Below, one piece after another: positions 36,493-46,985 of a stretch of DNA of 64,000 bases (positions are counted from its first letter, which is position 1; each line of letters begins with the position of its first letter). The notes beneath the pieces were generated by a model. That model was given only the letters and a program-made list of their open reading frames with translations, ran no database searches and was not told the DNA's origin. Source of the stretch: Nectonema munidae. Taxonomy: Eukaryota > Nematomorpha > Nectonematoida > Nectonematidae. The stretch covers positions 124,001 to 188,000 of the forward strand of contig JAUIRK010000365.1 of NCBI GenBank assembly GCA_030549495.1, in the 5' to 3' direction. A program made the translations under genes and the position numbers.

Positions 36493-38280
36493 TATGGGCG
36501 TCCGCTGCAACAATTCTAGGATGGGGCAAAAAATGTTAAAATATGGAAAATAATGCATTTATTGGCAAAGGTGACATCTATGAATCATGAAATCTTGAGC
36601 TTTCTCTTTCCTGCACTTCTGAAGAGCTACTTTGAAATAAAAACTGAAATGTCTTGGGTTTTGTCCAAATCTATCGATCATCTTTTGAATGGATTTGTTC
36701 TCAGAAACCATTCCTGAGTGAAGACTCATCATGCACAGTTCATTTAAACGTCCATCTGCCATTGTTGACCTTAACCAAGTTTTTACCATTCTCATAGTGC
36801 TAAAGGACCTCTCCACTGTGCAGGTTATTACAGGTAATGTTAGACCAATAAGAATGGCCTGTCGAACAGAAGGAAATAGATCGGTGTGTTTCAGTATTCT
36901 TTGAAGTCCATCGTTGCATCCATCATCTTGTTTCTTCTTTGCGGACCATATTTCAAACCAAGTGAATGCTTCAGCTTCTAAGTTCTCAAATTCATATAGT
37001 TTATTGATGTATTTGCAATATACTTCATGTATTCTTCCTTTCTCAGCTTCGCCATTTGTGGTGGATGAAGTGAAAAGAGGCTAAAAGTTTTCTTATTTTC
37101 AGCAGTGAAACGGCTTTCCAGTGATGATATGATCGAGCCTAAGTATGGAACATAGACTGATCTACGAAAATATTCTTCTATTGTTGAGCCACCAATATTG
37201 GAACGGAATTTTTGTCGGACACACTGCCTATGAAGGGTAAAATCAAAGTCCAATTTTTCAGCTTTTTGACTATGGCTATGAATTACATGAAAAAGTTCCT
37301 GAACATGATCACATGCTTTCATTACATCGAGTTGAATGGCCTTAAGAGCTTGTGTTACAGATTCTAGTCGTGCTGAATAGGTTGAAATTATATTCAAACA
37401 GACGAGAAAAGTTACTGTACTTGAAGTTACTTCAAACTGATGTGCTTCTTGGCGTGTTTTACGAGAAGCGGTATTAGCAAGAGTACACAACAGATCAAAA
37501 ATCTTGTCAAAGCTATCTGAAAGAAATTCTAATACTTTTGTATTTTGCAGTCCAGCGTGTTTCACTTAGCAATGGCACACATGGAATAAGCGATCTTCTC
37601 TTTGGACTCTCCCGAAAAAAACTTAATTATAGCTTTGATTGTGGCAATAGCGTTTCTTATTTTAGGAACTGTATTAAGGTCATTTACAACAAGGTTTAGC
37701 CTATGTGCAGCGCAATGAACAAATACAGCTGTTGGATACATGCTCTTTATTTTAGCTTGGATTCCATCTTCTTTTCCTGCCATTGCAGCACAACCATCAT
37801 ATCCTTGGCCAAGTAGTTTTCCCAGATTTAACCCAAATGTTGTACACTGATCATTGATTGCATTGGCAATGAATGGAGGCAGCATCTATTTCACGTAGTG
37901 TTGCAAACCCAAGAAATTCCTCTCGAATACTATTATCACATATAGTTGTGTCAACAAACCGTACACCAAGTGACAGTTGCTCCTTCCCAGATATGTCAGC
38001 ACTTTCATCAGCAATTATTGAAAATGTTTTGATCACAGAAACAATATCCTCCCTTACAATTTGTGCACACAATTTGATAAGTTCATCTTACGGGCAGAAA
38101 TATAGCGATCAACAGAAGAATATATTTAATGATTTTGAAGCGTCTATCTCCCGCTTCAATAGGGAACTTAAAGAGAATTTGTACATTTCCAGTTGTGTTT
38201 TTTGCCACAAAAATCTATGTCATGTGTACTGCAGAAGACTGACCCATTTGACCCCCCCCTCCGCCCAACGGACGCCCATG
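36493..38280 (-). mobile_element. hAT transposon (ZMYM1-like transposase), N-terminally deleted
   Basis: The ends TATGGGCGTCCG and, inverted, CATGGGCGTCCG are flanked by a perfect 8 bp duplication CAAAGGAG (36485-36492 and 38281-38288). On the - strand it encodes most of a transposase of the DUF4371/ZMYM1-like group: ELIKLCAQIVREDI, SIIADESADISGKEQLSLGV, REEFLGFATL (38090-37880), GQGYDGCAAMAG and VHCAAHRLNLVVNDL (37800-37680), a helical insertion domain (37565-36978), and the dimerisation tail CTVERSFSTMRMVKTWLRST and MADGRLNELCMMSLH (36830-36720). The expected N-terminal zinc-finger part is missing because the terminus follows directly. At least two frame changes (near 37870 and 36985) and a break near 37563 make it inactive, but decay is modest compared with the hAT at 3384. 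Confidence 0.93.
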
Positions 38281-38288
38281 CAAAGGAG

Positions 38289-38480
38289 GTAATCTTTTGA
38301 TTTTCCGAAAAAGTCTATAAGGATAATTTGTCAAGCTGTTGAGCATGGAAAAGTTTTGTACAAAATAAGTACATGGGTTTTCAAGAAATCTACCAGGATT
38401 TTTTGGAAGAACTTCAGTAATGAGAATTAAGTCTGAATGCGTATTTTCAATCATCAAAGAAAGGTCAATCATTTTAAGGA
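38289..38480 (-). mobile_element. LINE fragment, endonuclease N-terminal part
   Basis: On the - strand reads MIENTHSDLILITEVLPKNP, then CTYFVQNFSMLNSL, typical of the first strand-helix and the Glu (ITE) of the APE-type endonuclease of CR1/jockey-group LINEs. It runs into the TSD of the hAT at 38281-38288, so the LINE was the target of that hAT. Confidence 0.65.
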
Positions 38481-38780
38481 GAAAGTTGATTGGTATTAGA
38501 ATAAAAAAGTAGATAATGCATTGTTGCTAGTAACTTATTTTCCTTTTGTGGAAAGAGTGGACTTGAAGATGTTTTTGTGCTGATATGAACAAAATGTGAC
38601 AGATGAACCTTTTTTCTTTATGATTTGAAATTCATTTAAATCATAACTTCATTAAATATCTCTAATTGATGCTTCATTATTTTCTTGACTTTTTACTTTT
38701 AGTTCTTAAATTCTTAAATTTTCCACTTTTTAAAGCTCAAAGTCATTGCAAAATACGTAAGTATATATATACTATGTGCA

Positions 38781-40370
38781 CCGGATAGCTCAATTTACAA
38801 TCCGGCCGGATATGATATTAATATGATATGATATATTAATATGATATGATATTTATTTACAAATGAAAGTTTACGCATGAGAAAAGTATGACAAAAACAA
38901 CTGAACCAAATTATCGAAACAGTATGAAAATAATGTAGGTAATTTTGTGAAGATCCAAAAGCCAGGAGGCCGCAGTTAGGATTCAACACAGACTTTCAAG
39001 GATAGGGTAGAAAAATGAAGCATCGAGGACACGAGTTCAAAGCATTGCTCACGGAAACAAAGTGGAATATTGTTGTAGAGGTAAATAATAAAATTAGGAA
39101 GTAGAGCAGACATAGCAGTTTCTGTCACAATAGGTATAATGGCTATAGGAAGAAATGAAAAAATTTTTCCAAATTTTTTTGAAGGTTTTCACAGATAAAC
39201 TGGGGTCTTGAAAGAGAAAAGGAAATTGTTTGTGAAGTAAATTTGTTTTGTATCTGACTGACACAGTAGAAGTTGAGAGTCGGAAAAACACAGGCAAAGG
39301 ATCGTGTGCTTTTCGGGTTTCGTGCTTTATATTATCATTATATTGTAGAAATTTGCTGAAGAGTCCATGTGGTCTGTTATTGATGTTTTTATGCAAAAAG
39401 CAAGCAACTTTAAGATTGAAGAGATCATTCAGTTTGAGTAGATAGTGAATTTTGAAGACAGGTTCTGTGTGTGAGTTGTATTTGAGATTGAAAACATTTC
39501 TGAGAGCACGCTTTTGTAAAATCTCAATACGATTTTTACCGCTTGGAATACCGGATAAATATCGTAGATCTAAATATCCGGGCGGATAATATGCCGGATA
39601 TTGGTAACACTTCATGTGCTAACTCTCATCTCTTAAGAACTAAGTAAATTACTTCATGTTTACGTATTCAATTTTATTAATACGTGAATTAATAAATGCC
39701 ACTTTTACTAGTGCAGGATGTACCAAGACGTTAGAACAGTGCATACCTTATGCTTGAGCGTTTGCAAAGGCTGAAAAGACTTTTTCAAAAAAAAGTTGCC
39801 AAGTTTTCCCTCATGTGAGTGGCAAACTATCGAACAAATTGTAAGCATACTTCAACTCTTCCAAGAAATTGCTGAAACCAATGGAAATTCAAACAAAATA
39901 AAAAATGTGTCGACAAATGATATTGAAGATGAGGGCAGCCAGAGAGTTGGAAGCCTATCTCCGCACCCCACACTTTGGAAAGAAAAAAATGTCCCCCGCA
40001 ATATTGGAGGCAGGAAGAAAAATTTCCTTTGCTAAAGCATCTAACAGCCAAACACTTATGCGTACCTGCTTCATCAGTGTACTCAGAGAGACACTTTTCC
40101 GAATATGGAAACATTTTTGAAGAAAAAAGAACCAAGCTTTTGGCTGAAAAAGGAGAAATGCTTTTATTCGTTCATCACAATGGCAAGAAATTTTTTTGAC
40201 ATGTCTTATTTGTTAGTTAATTCTTTGAAATAAACTCAAATTGTGAACCTTTTGTCATTTAAAACTTACTCTTATTAGTTTTGTGCTTTTTTAAAAGTAA
40301 ACACTTAATGATAATAATTTATATCCGGTTTATCCTGCCGGATATAAGTATTATTCCGCGCTCATGCCGA
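38781..40370 (+). mobile_element. hAT transposon with CCGGATA subterminal repeats, split by a LINE
   Basis: CCGGAT words cluster at both ends: left at 38781, 38801-38812, 39551-39600, and right at 40323-40350. Between them, the + strand at 39796-40199 encodes a hAT C-terminal region in more than one frame: WQTIEQIVSILQLFQEIAET, then RELEAYLRTPHF, then YWRQEEKFPLLKHLTAKHLC and SVYSERHFSEYGNIFEEKRT with LLFVHHN. This is the Ac/ZBED1-like dimerisation domain. Only the last third of a transposase is present. Exact outer ends were not fixed. The LINE at 38813-39550 separates the left terminus from the body. Confidence 0.75.
38813..39550 (-). mobile_element. LINE insertion (3' part of RT ORF) inside a hAT
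   Basis: On the - strand a long open frame reads RIEILQKRALRNVFNLKYNS, HTEPVFKIHYLLKLNDLFNL and KVACFLHKNINNRPHGLF, ending FKKIWKNFFISSY near 39130. This is the C-terminal part of a jockey/CR1-type reverse transcriptase. A 3' UTR follows and ends in an AATATCATATC-type simple repeat next to 38813. CCGGATA lies directly on each side (38806-38812 and 39551-39557) and is probably the target duplication, though CCGGATA also belongs to the host element's own repeats. The open frame of about 160 codons indicates little decay. Confidence 0.82.
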
Positions 40371-40626
40371 ATAACAAATTGAATTTGCAAGAAATATTTC
40401 AATAAACTGTTTTTAAGGTCAAATAAAAGTATTCTATCTAAATTCAACAAAAGTGGTGTAATCTACATGTGTAATTGTGGATGCTGTAGAACTTTCAAAA
40501 GACTTGTAGACAGAATTGACGAACAGATTCCTGTGATTATAAGAGATGCGAAAAGAGCCAATTAGAATAAAGGATATTACAAAAGTTAAAACACCATCAT
40601 CAATTAGCGAACATTTACTTCACTTC
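40371..40626. other. Short spacer
   Basis: Nothing recognised. Confidence 0.4.
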
Positions 40627-41005
40627 TACGAAAATTTGTGTAGTTAACATAACACAACATAATTAATTAAGCGAAGGTAAAGCTGGCGGCAAGCTTCTTC
40701 GCTTCGCATCAAGTGAAGGTTGAAAGACGTTGATTTAAATGTGCAACCGATGAGTAAATCCATTCTTGGGGGGAGGGAAGTTGAGGCTAATACAAAATTT
40801 AAAATCTTGTCTTTCCAGTGAACATCGAGACTTTTTTTGAAGGCGTTCAAAGAGGGAGATCCTACAACGTGCCTTTGAGCATCTTATTTTCGGGAAGTTC
40901 TTTTCTACGAAATCTTGAAGTACGTGCAGAAAAAGGGAGGTAAAACTGTAGACTTTTCGTTCAAGTTCTGGTTAATTATATTATAAACGGTTATCATATC
41001 ATTAC
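40627..41005 (-). mobile_element. LINE fragment, TTATG-tail family, copy 3
   Basis: On the - strand reads KRNDMITVYNIINQNLNEKS, then after a break SPSLNAFKKSLDVHWKDKIL, and terminates in a 3' UTR ending AATTATGTTGTGTTATG near 40640. Same C-terminal motif and tail type as the copies at 16798 and 34697. 5'-truncated and frame-broken. Confidence 0.8.
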
Positions 41006-41333
41006 GCTTGTATCTACACTGTAAATAATGTGTTTAGAATCTAAACATATTTCTAAACGCCAAAATTGTCTCGACTTTTTAAAGCGTTTAAACTTAAACT
41101 CAATTATAGTGTTTAGATATTAGCGCGTTTGAAACGTTGGTGTTTAAACACCACTTACTCCTTCAAATGTATTCCTAAAATTAAATATTGTTATTTACAT
41201 TTACCTTTTTTTAATTTTAATCTTCAAAAATCTTTTTACGTTATTAAGGCTTTCTTTAATATCATAACTTTGATACAAAAAAATCAAACTGCATGAAATT
41301 TTTCAAAATTTTTATTTTTTCATAAAACACGAG
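41006..41333. other. Spacer with TTTAAAC-type inverted words
   Basis: Around 41030-41155 GTTTAGA/TCTAAAC and GTTTAAAC words recur in both orientations (for example GTGTTTAAACAC). It may be the end of the neighbouring repeat. No gene. Confidence 0.4.
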
Positions 41334-42524
41334 CAATCAAACGCTTTTGTAATATTTTTCAAATTTTATTAAATTGGAGCTTTTATAGAATCGGCTTGAA
41401 TCTTGCAAAACTTTCTCTTGTACGAAACCAAGAAGTTGGAAGTTTTTTGGATAATGGAGGTCAAAAACATAATATATTTTTAGAAGCTTGGTTAGCGCGA
41501 CTTTGATGTCATTTCCACATCCATAGAGAAGAACGTCAGCTGCAATTTTGCTACTTGTGACTTGATTGTTTGTCAAATCAAAAGCCTTGGTGGGGAATCA
41601 CAAGTGAAGCATCTTCTGAAATTTCTTTCGCGAAAGAATCCTAAAAAATTGAGTTTGTGATGATGATTTAGTATTTTAATTTCAATTACCTTTTTTTCTT
41701 CCATCAAGACATAATTGTTTTGGGATCTTTTAATCTAATTTTTTCCCTCCAAATTTTTTAGGATTCTATATTCTATCAAGACTTTATCTGTTTTTTCATT
41801 TTTCTAAAAATATAACAATTAATAACAGGCATTTAAAAAAAAATAAAAACTACATCAAAATCCAATTTCAAACAATTTTCAAGGTTCTGAAATAAAATCA
41901 TCCCATTTTCATTGACACAATCTTTGCTCAGATTTTGTTTTATCAAAAAAAATTCATCTTCAATCTAAAATAAATATAAAATTTAGTACTTTAAAGTAAG
42001 TTAAAATACCTTACATTTTTTAAGCTTCTTAAAAATCTGAATTTTTTAGTTATTTGATGTATATTTTCTCCAACCATTTCTTCAATAGCTTTTCTTCTTA
42101 CTGAAAATCTCACAAAAACTTTCTCTATCGTTATTTTCAAAGTCTTCAAAAGCTTTCAAAATGTTCTTCTGAAAAATAATAGTTTAATCAAAATTCTGAA
42201 AGATCTTTTTTATATACCATTTTGATTAAGGTCCAAGGAACATCTTATCGACTTATCAATCTTTGCCTCTTTGCTTTTGTTTGAATTAGAATTTTTCCAT
42301 TTCCATCTTAAGTTTCTCACTTTTTGAGATAATTTGGTTGTGAAAAAACTCTGAAAACAAAATAATTTATATAAAGGTAAAGACAAATATTTTAAGTATA
42401 CCCATGAATTTTTGCCATGTGGAAATTTTATACATGGATACATGATTTGGCCAAACGTAATGTAGTCTTCTTTTTTTCGCAAACTATCAACAGTCAAAAC
42501 ATGAAATGCAACTTCTTCCATCAT
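41334..42524 (-). pseudogene. Intron-containing SAMD3-like repeated-family relic
   Basis: On the - strand, exon-like pieces with plausible GT/AG borders: 42524-42402 (MMEEVAFHVLTVD, KEDYITFGQIMYPCIKFP, GKNSW, ending before GTATAC), 42350-42218 (SFFTTKLSQKVRNLRWKWK), about 42168-42010 (an acidic piece, then RRKAIEEMVGENIHQITKKF), about 41970-41875 (IEDEFFLIKQNLSKDCVNEN), and 41640-41334 (ADVLLYGCGNDIKVALTKLL, FDLHYPKNFQLLGFVQE, FYKSSNLIKF). The order KxxKIGxxMYxxYPxI, GKNPW, LSQKxRNxR and a closing LxxxYPKxxxxLLxxxQ is what I remember of the multi-copy SAMD3-like family of fish and invertebrates, often found near transposon ORFs. Two or three frame breaks suggest it is dead. A second tail lies at 21122. 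Confidence 0.55.
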
Positions 42525-43070
42525 TTTATCAAAAAAATTTCAATGTATTGAGAGAACTTCCCAACTTTTCTGAATCGCATTTTTTATTTTGTGAGCTCTC
42601 ATTCAAAATGAGTTGGTGTGTTGCGGATTTTGGCAAAGAATCAGTATTTGAAAAAATACACATCTCATTAGAAGTGTGCTCCCTTACGTATGATACCACC
42701 ATTTCCAGTTTTTTTACTTATTTTTCACAACTTCTCGAAACTCAGAATTATTCAAATTCATCAAAACCAAAAATCTATTTCTTTTTCTGAAAGTTTAAGA
42801 ATTTAAAAATAAAAGAAATGGAATATATGTTTATCTTACCTAAAAAAGTTTCCAAGATATCCTAGGTGAATGTTGTTTTCAGAACAGTAACCAATTCTTC
42901 GGCTGACATACCGGTAGTAATATTTTTAGATAAGAGTTTAATACTGTTCATAACTACTTTTTACTAAAAAAATTGTTTTTATATATTGTATCTAGTGAAT
43001 AAACTAATTGTGACCAATTATATACAGTAACATTTTCAAGTCAAAAACAACTATACTTTCAATTTTTTAC

Positions 43071-43479
43071 AAAAAAAGAATTGAAGTGAGATCTGAATTC
43101 TATTATTTTCAACTTATGGCCAACATAGAGCCTTGCTTTTTCATGTACGAAAATTTCTTCTAAGTACACTAATTCAGGTCTTTCAATAAAATCAAAATTC
43201 AGCAGAAATACATCCCCAACCATTACTTGTTTTCCTAGAACTAGAATCTTATCAACTTTTAATATTTCTTCAGGAAATTTTTTTCGAAAACTATCCTGAA
43301 ATTTTTTTTTATTTGAAATGGTATTTCATGCTTTCTCACAGTCTCACCTCTGAAAATGAAATCACTTGAAAAATTATAACTGGAAGATTGTTGGAAACAA
43401 TTCCCCAGAAATGTTTGAGATTGAATATTTAAATCTAAAGACAGTTTTAGAATACTTTTATCTATACTTTCGGTATCAT
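43071..43479 (-). pseudogene. Exon-like pieces of an ORF upstream of the SAMD3-like relic
   Basis: On the - strand, 43295-43071 is open for exactly 75 codons between a TTTCAG acceptor and a GTAAAA donor and reads DKILVLGKQVMVGDVFLLNF, then LEEIFVHEKARLYVGHKL and RSHFNSFF. Just upstream, 43479-43348 reads ESIDKSILKLSLDLNIQSQT and ends at AG|GTGAGA. The GDVFLLxFD ... IFVH ... FxSHFNSF pattern resembles the C-terminal domain of an ORF that I remember preceding SAMD3-like ORFs in repeated elements. The phases of the two pieces do not agree, so they do not form an intact gene as read. Confidence 0.45.
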
Positions 43480-44760
43480 CTATTTTTAAAATGAGAACTT
43501 AATCAAATTAATAGTTTTTTTAACAGAACAGAAATCTTAGATTAAAAACATACATCGAAAAAAAAGTTGAAAAAATTTTAACGTATAAATACTTCTGTTC
43601 CAACGACATATAAAATAAAGAGAACTTTTTTTTCCAATTTAAATATAGAGAAGTAAAATATTAACTAATCTAATTTAATAAATTTAACTAACTGATTAGT
43701 GGATCTTAAGGACTAATTAATTTACTAATTTAATTAGCAAATGAGACTGCTTTTATTCTCTCTCGCTGGTGTTAACTATTAAAACAATGGAACAGTGACC
43801 ATTAAAATAGACGCTCACTAAATGTCTTTTTGGAAATAAATTCCTTAAAATAATTTGCCTGTTTTGGGATTTGAACTTTAAACCTAATAAATGTTGTACT
43901 CCTTATTAAAATATTTATTTCTGCCAAATTATAATTTATGTATAAAAGCTATATACTGATTTCAATTGCTCAATAAAATTTTTCCGGTCTTGGAGAGTTT
44001 TGACCCATTGTGCCCGAACATAAATCTAGAAAAATGAATTCGATATAATATTAGATGGTATAAAGTATTTTGTGTTATGACCGAAAATTTTTTCCATGTG
44101 TTCTCTTTTGAAAACTTTCAGAAAACGGATAAAAGAAATTGATTAAAAGAAATTAGCATTAAAATTTATTTGTTCTACACTGGAAACAAAAGGTAGGCAC
44201 AGTAAGGATTTAGGTTTAGGGTTAGATTTTTATTAATAACATCTTTTTATTTGAAAACTTATATTATTGCTTACTTTAGTTCAAGAACATAGTGAAAAAT
44301 TATCCTATGCAACGTGTCAAAAAAAATATTGTAAAAAAACTCTAAAAAAAAAAACTCTAGCAACGCCTTATGAATTTTTTTTAATTCAAAAATCATACAA
44401 ATGTATTTTCAATTTTATATTTCCAATTGAAATATACTTTTTTCTTTTCAGATGAATTTTTTCACAATAAATGTATTAGATAAAGAAAGGTTTATATTTA
44501 TAAGGGGGAATATTGAATGCAGATAAATTTTTTTTCTTTCTATAAGGTAGTAGTAGTGACGTCTTTTGATGCATAACAGTAATCACGCATGTTATCTATT
44601 ATTTTATGCCGCAAAGCAATATCACACAATCAATTGAAGTAATTGATAAAAATCCTGAGATCAATTACTTTTTTTGCTTAGCAAATTTTTTAAATTTGCT
44701 AAATATAATTAATATAAATTTTTAAAATTGCTATTTTTAATTTAAAATTTTAATTTTTTA
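43480..44760. other. AT-rich, no gene seen
   Basis: Contains no recognised feature other than possible upstream parts of the relic at 43071-43479. Confidence 0.45.
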
Positions 44761-44939
44761 GGATCTAAAAATTAAGGAAAAATTAATCACACAATCACTA
44801 TGTATATAAAAAAAGATAAAACACAAATTATAATTAAATTTAGCTTCTAAAGATAAAATAAATAAACTTTCTTTTTGAAACATTTATATTTAGCGAAAAA
44901 AATGAGTTGTGCTTTCTTCAAATTGTTAATTGTTTGGGA
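44761..44939 (-). repeat. 179 bp flank shared with 57527-57705 (inverted)
   Basis: Runs from GGATCTAAAAATTAAGG to GTTAATTGTTTGGGA and is nearly identical, in inverted orientation, to the sequence right of the MITE at 57246. Homology stops abruptly at 44760. GTTTGGGA at 44932-44939 is the same target site that is duplicated around the other copy. Confidence 0.85.
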
Positions 44940-45229
44940 CAGTGGCGGATCCAGAAATTTCTTATAGGGGTGGGGGGCGAAATCTATTTAAATTTTTTGC
45001 AATTTTGTTAAAAGTCTTCAGAGAATACTACAGCTGTGTTATGTCTTTTAGAATCACTAATTACCTATGTTTTCATATTTTTAACATTATTTTGCCATGA
45101 ATAAATTGCAAACATTTATTTTTATACCTTGGTATACATTAGTAAGGGTAATTTTTGAAGCCATTTTTCATAGGGGGCCTAGGCCCATAAGCCCCCCTCC
45201 CCCTCCCCCCTCGCTTGGATCCGCCACTG
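44940..45229 (-). mobile_element. hAT-type MITE, CAGTGGCGGATCC family, copy 1 (290 bp)
   Basis: Ends CAGTGGCGGATCCAG and GGATCCGCCACTG (inverted repeats with GGGG-rich subterminal parts). The left flank ends GTTTGGGA, but the right flank is CCTGTAAC, so no target duplication is visible. The orientation is inverted relative to copy 2 at 57246-57526. Confidence 0.9.
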
Positions 45230-45315
45230 CCTGTAACCATGCATAATATTTCTATTCTCAAAAAATTGAGTAAAAGCTATCAATTTACAAACATTGGGAT
45301 TGTAATATTACTATA

Positions 45316-45480
45316 AGAAGAAGAAGAAGAACTTTATTCAAAACAATAACAGGATCATTAATAAAAAGAAAATACATCATTTTTGTATAGATCAAGATTA
45401 GTAAAATAATAGATAAAAATTTCATTGATGAGATTAGCTTCCAAAGGTTTATATAAACCGCTTTAGGAATGTCTAACACA
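45316..45480 (-). mobile_element. Possible LINE 3' tail
   Basis: On the - strand the sequence ends AATAAAGTTCTTCTTC with a TTC simple repeat, a form often seen at LINE 3' ends, preceded by a 64-codon open frame with no clear motif. Weak evidence. Confidence 0.25.
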
Positions 45481-45481
45481 A

Positions 45482-46185
45482 TTAATTAAAAAAATATATT
45501 AAAAAAAAATTTTAAAAAACATCAATAAAATGGAATCACAAAAATTTACAGGAAAAACAGACTTTCTTAGAGCAGACAATTCTCTCTGGATAGCCAGATC
45601 AAATAAAAATGGTAAAACTCAATTTTACTACTTTTTGTTTACAAGTTGGGAAAGTAAAACTTTTTATTTTCAGTGTAGGTATATTTATTTGCAAGTAAGA
45701 GTGTGTTCAGAAAAATTTGTTGACATTTCATCACAATAAATATTTGATGCTCTCATTTGGGAGTGGAAATTAGCGCGCATAGAGCTTGATAAGCTTGCTC
45801 CATTTGTTTTTAAGTCACAAACAGATTTAAAGTTTAACAATATTCAAGTAACTTATTTATATCTAGTGCATCTTTGTAAATTCAATGCTCCGAATTTTTG
45901 GAGATTAAACGACAACCCGTCTTTCTGACTGCTATCTAAATACGCATATATATTAGGATAGTTAGGTTTTGTAACTGGAACTTGAAAAAGTCTAGAAAAA
46001 AATGAAATTATAAATAAAAAATCACTTACAAATAAATTTTTTAGGAAATTCCATTTTAATTTAATTCCAAGTTTTATTTTTGTAGCGTTTTTTTTTTAAT
46101 TTTAAACTTACCTCAGTTCAAAAATGGCCAAAAAAAATCTAAAATAGATAAATCTAAAATAAGCACGGAAAAAACAAGCATAAAA
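45482..46185. other. AT-rich, no gene seen
   Basis: A 69-codon + strand frame at 45530-45739 is unassigned; it could be an upstream part of the relic at 46190. Confidence 0.35.
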
Positions 46186-46189
46186 TCAA

Positions 46190-46985
46190 AAAACTGGAAA
46201 AGACAACGCAGATGTCAAAAGTTTGATATGCATTGGAGGTGATGGAAGGATTGATAATAATGCAACTTTGTCATACAAGGAAGTTTTGAATCCAAATGGA
46301 AGAAATGGTAATCAAAAAGACATAAAAGCTGAAAAACATCTAACATTTATCGCATAGAAGAAGGAGAAAAAAGGAATTTACTTAAAACACAGGAATATTT
46401 CAATTGAATCAACTGAAAATCTATCTACCTTGCCAAAGAAGTCTTCTCTGTTTTAAAAGACTTCAGTACCGTTTTAAATATATCAAAGCAATACTACCAC
46501 AAATTGTATTTTTGTGGGGATTTGGATAGTTTGCCTTTTTAAGAAAAAATTCTGAAAAATTTGAGTCCTAACCAACGACTTTTATTGGGAATTTTACGAG
46601 GACACGTGGAAGAACGAATTGCTGCCTGGAAAATTGAAACAACAAATCATTCCAGGTGGTTCACTTTAGCGATTAGATTAATGTGCTTGCTTATGGACTA
46701 GAAACGCTTATCCCACTCATTTGCAAGAAAATCTCCAAAAAATTGTTCAATGTGTTATTCAAGTTTACGCGGAAAATAGATAACAAGTTTCAAAAATCAA
46801 TAATTATACATCATTAATATGATGCGCAGGAGCAAGAAGTTGTCAAAAGAAATTGCTTATAAAAATTTTAAATATAATGCTTCTGCACTTTAGTCTGAAA
46901 ATGATAGTTATACTCGATCTTAAAGTCGGATGACTTAGAAGTTAGAATGAGGACAATTAAGAATATTCTAGAAATTAGGTAAGCT
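46190..46985 (+). mobile_element. Relic of a second recurrent repeated ORF (class not recognised)
   Basis: In successive frames the + strand reads CIGGDGRIDNNATLSYKEVL with KAEKHLTFI (46230-46350), KDFSTV (46460), LSPNQRLLLGILRG and AWKIETTNHSRWFTLAIRLM (46570-46690), QVYAENR (46765), NFKYNASAL (46870) and SDDLEVRMRTIKNILEIR (46925-46980). From memory these match, in order, a family repeated in arthropod genomes (CIGxDGRxDKxTL, EHHLTFT, LSxDQRLL, AAWKIGPLNHARWLTLAIRL, VQVYAP, NLKYNAFAL, SDDxEVRxxGLRKILEIR). The mechanism of the element is not known to me. The copy is broken in many places. Confidence 0.65.

Noticed and set aside
37873-38292. 139-codon + strand frame
   Set aside because: Antisense to the hAT transposase at 36493-38280.
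39827-40135. 102-codon - strand frame
   Set aside because: Antisense to the hAT dimerisation domain, which is recognisable on the + strand.
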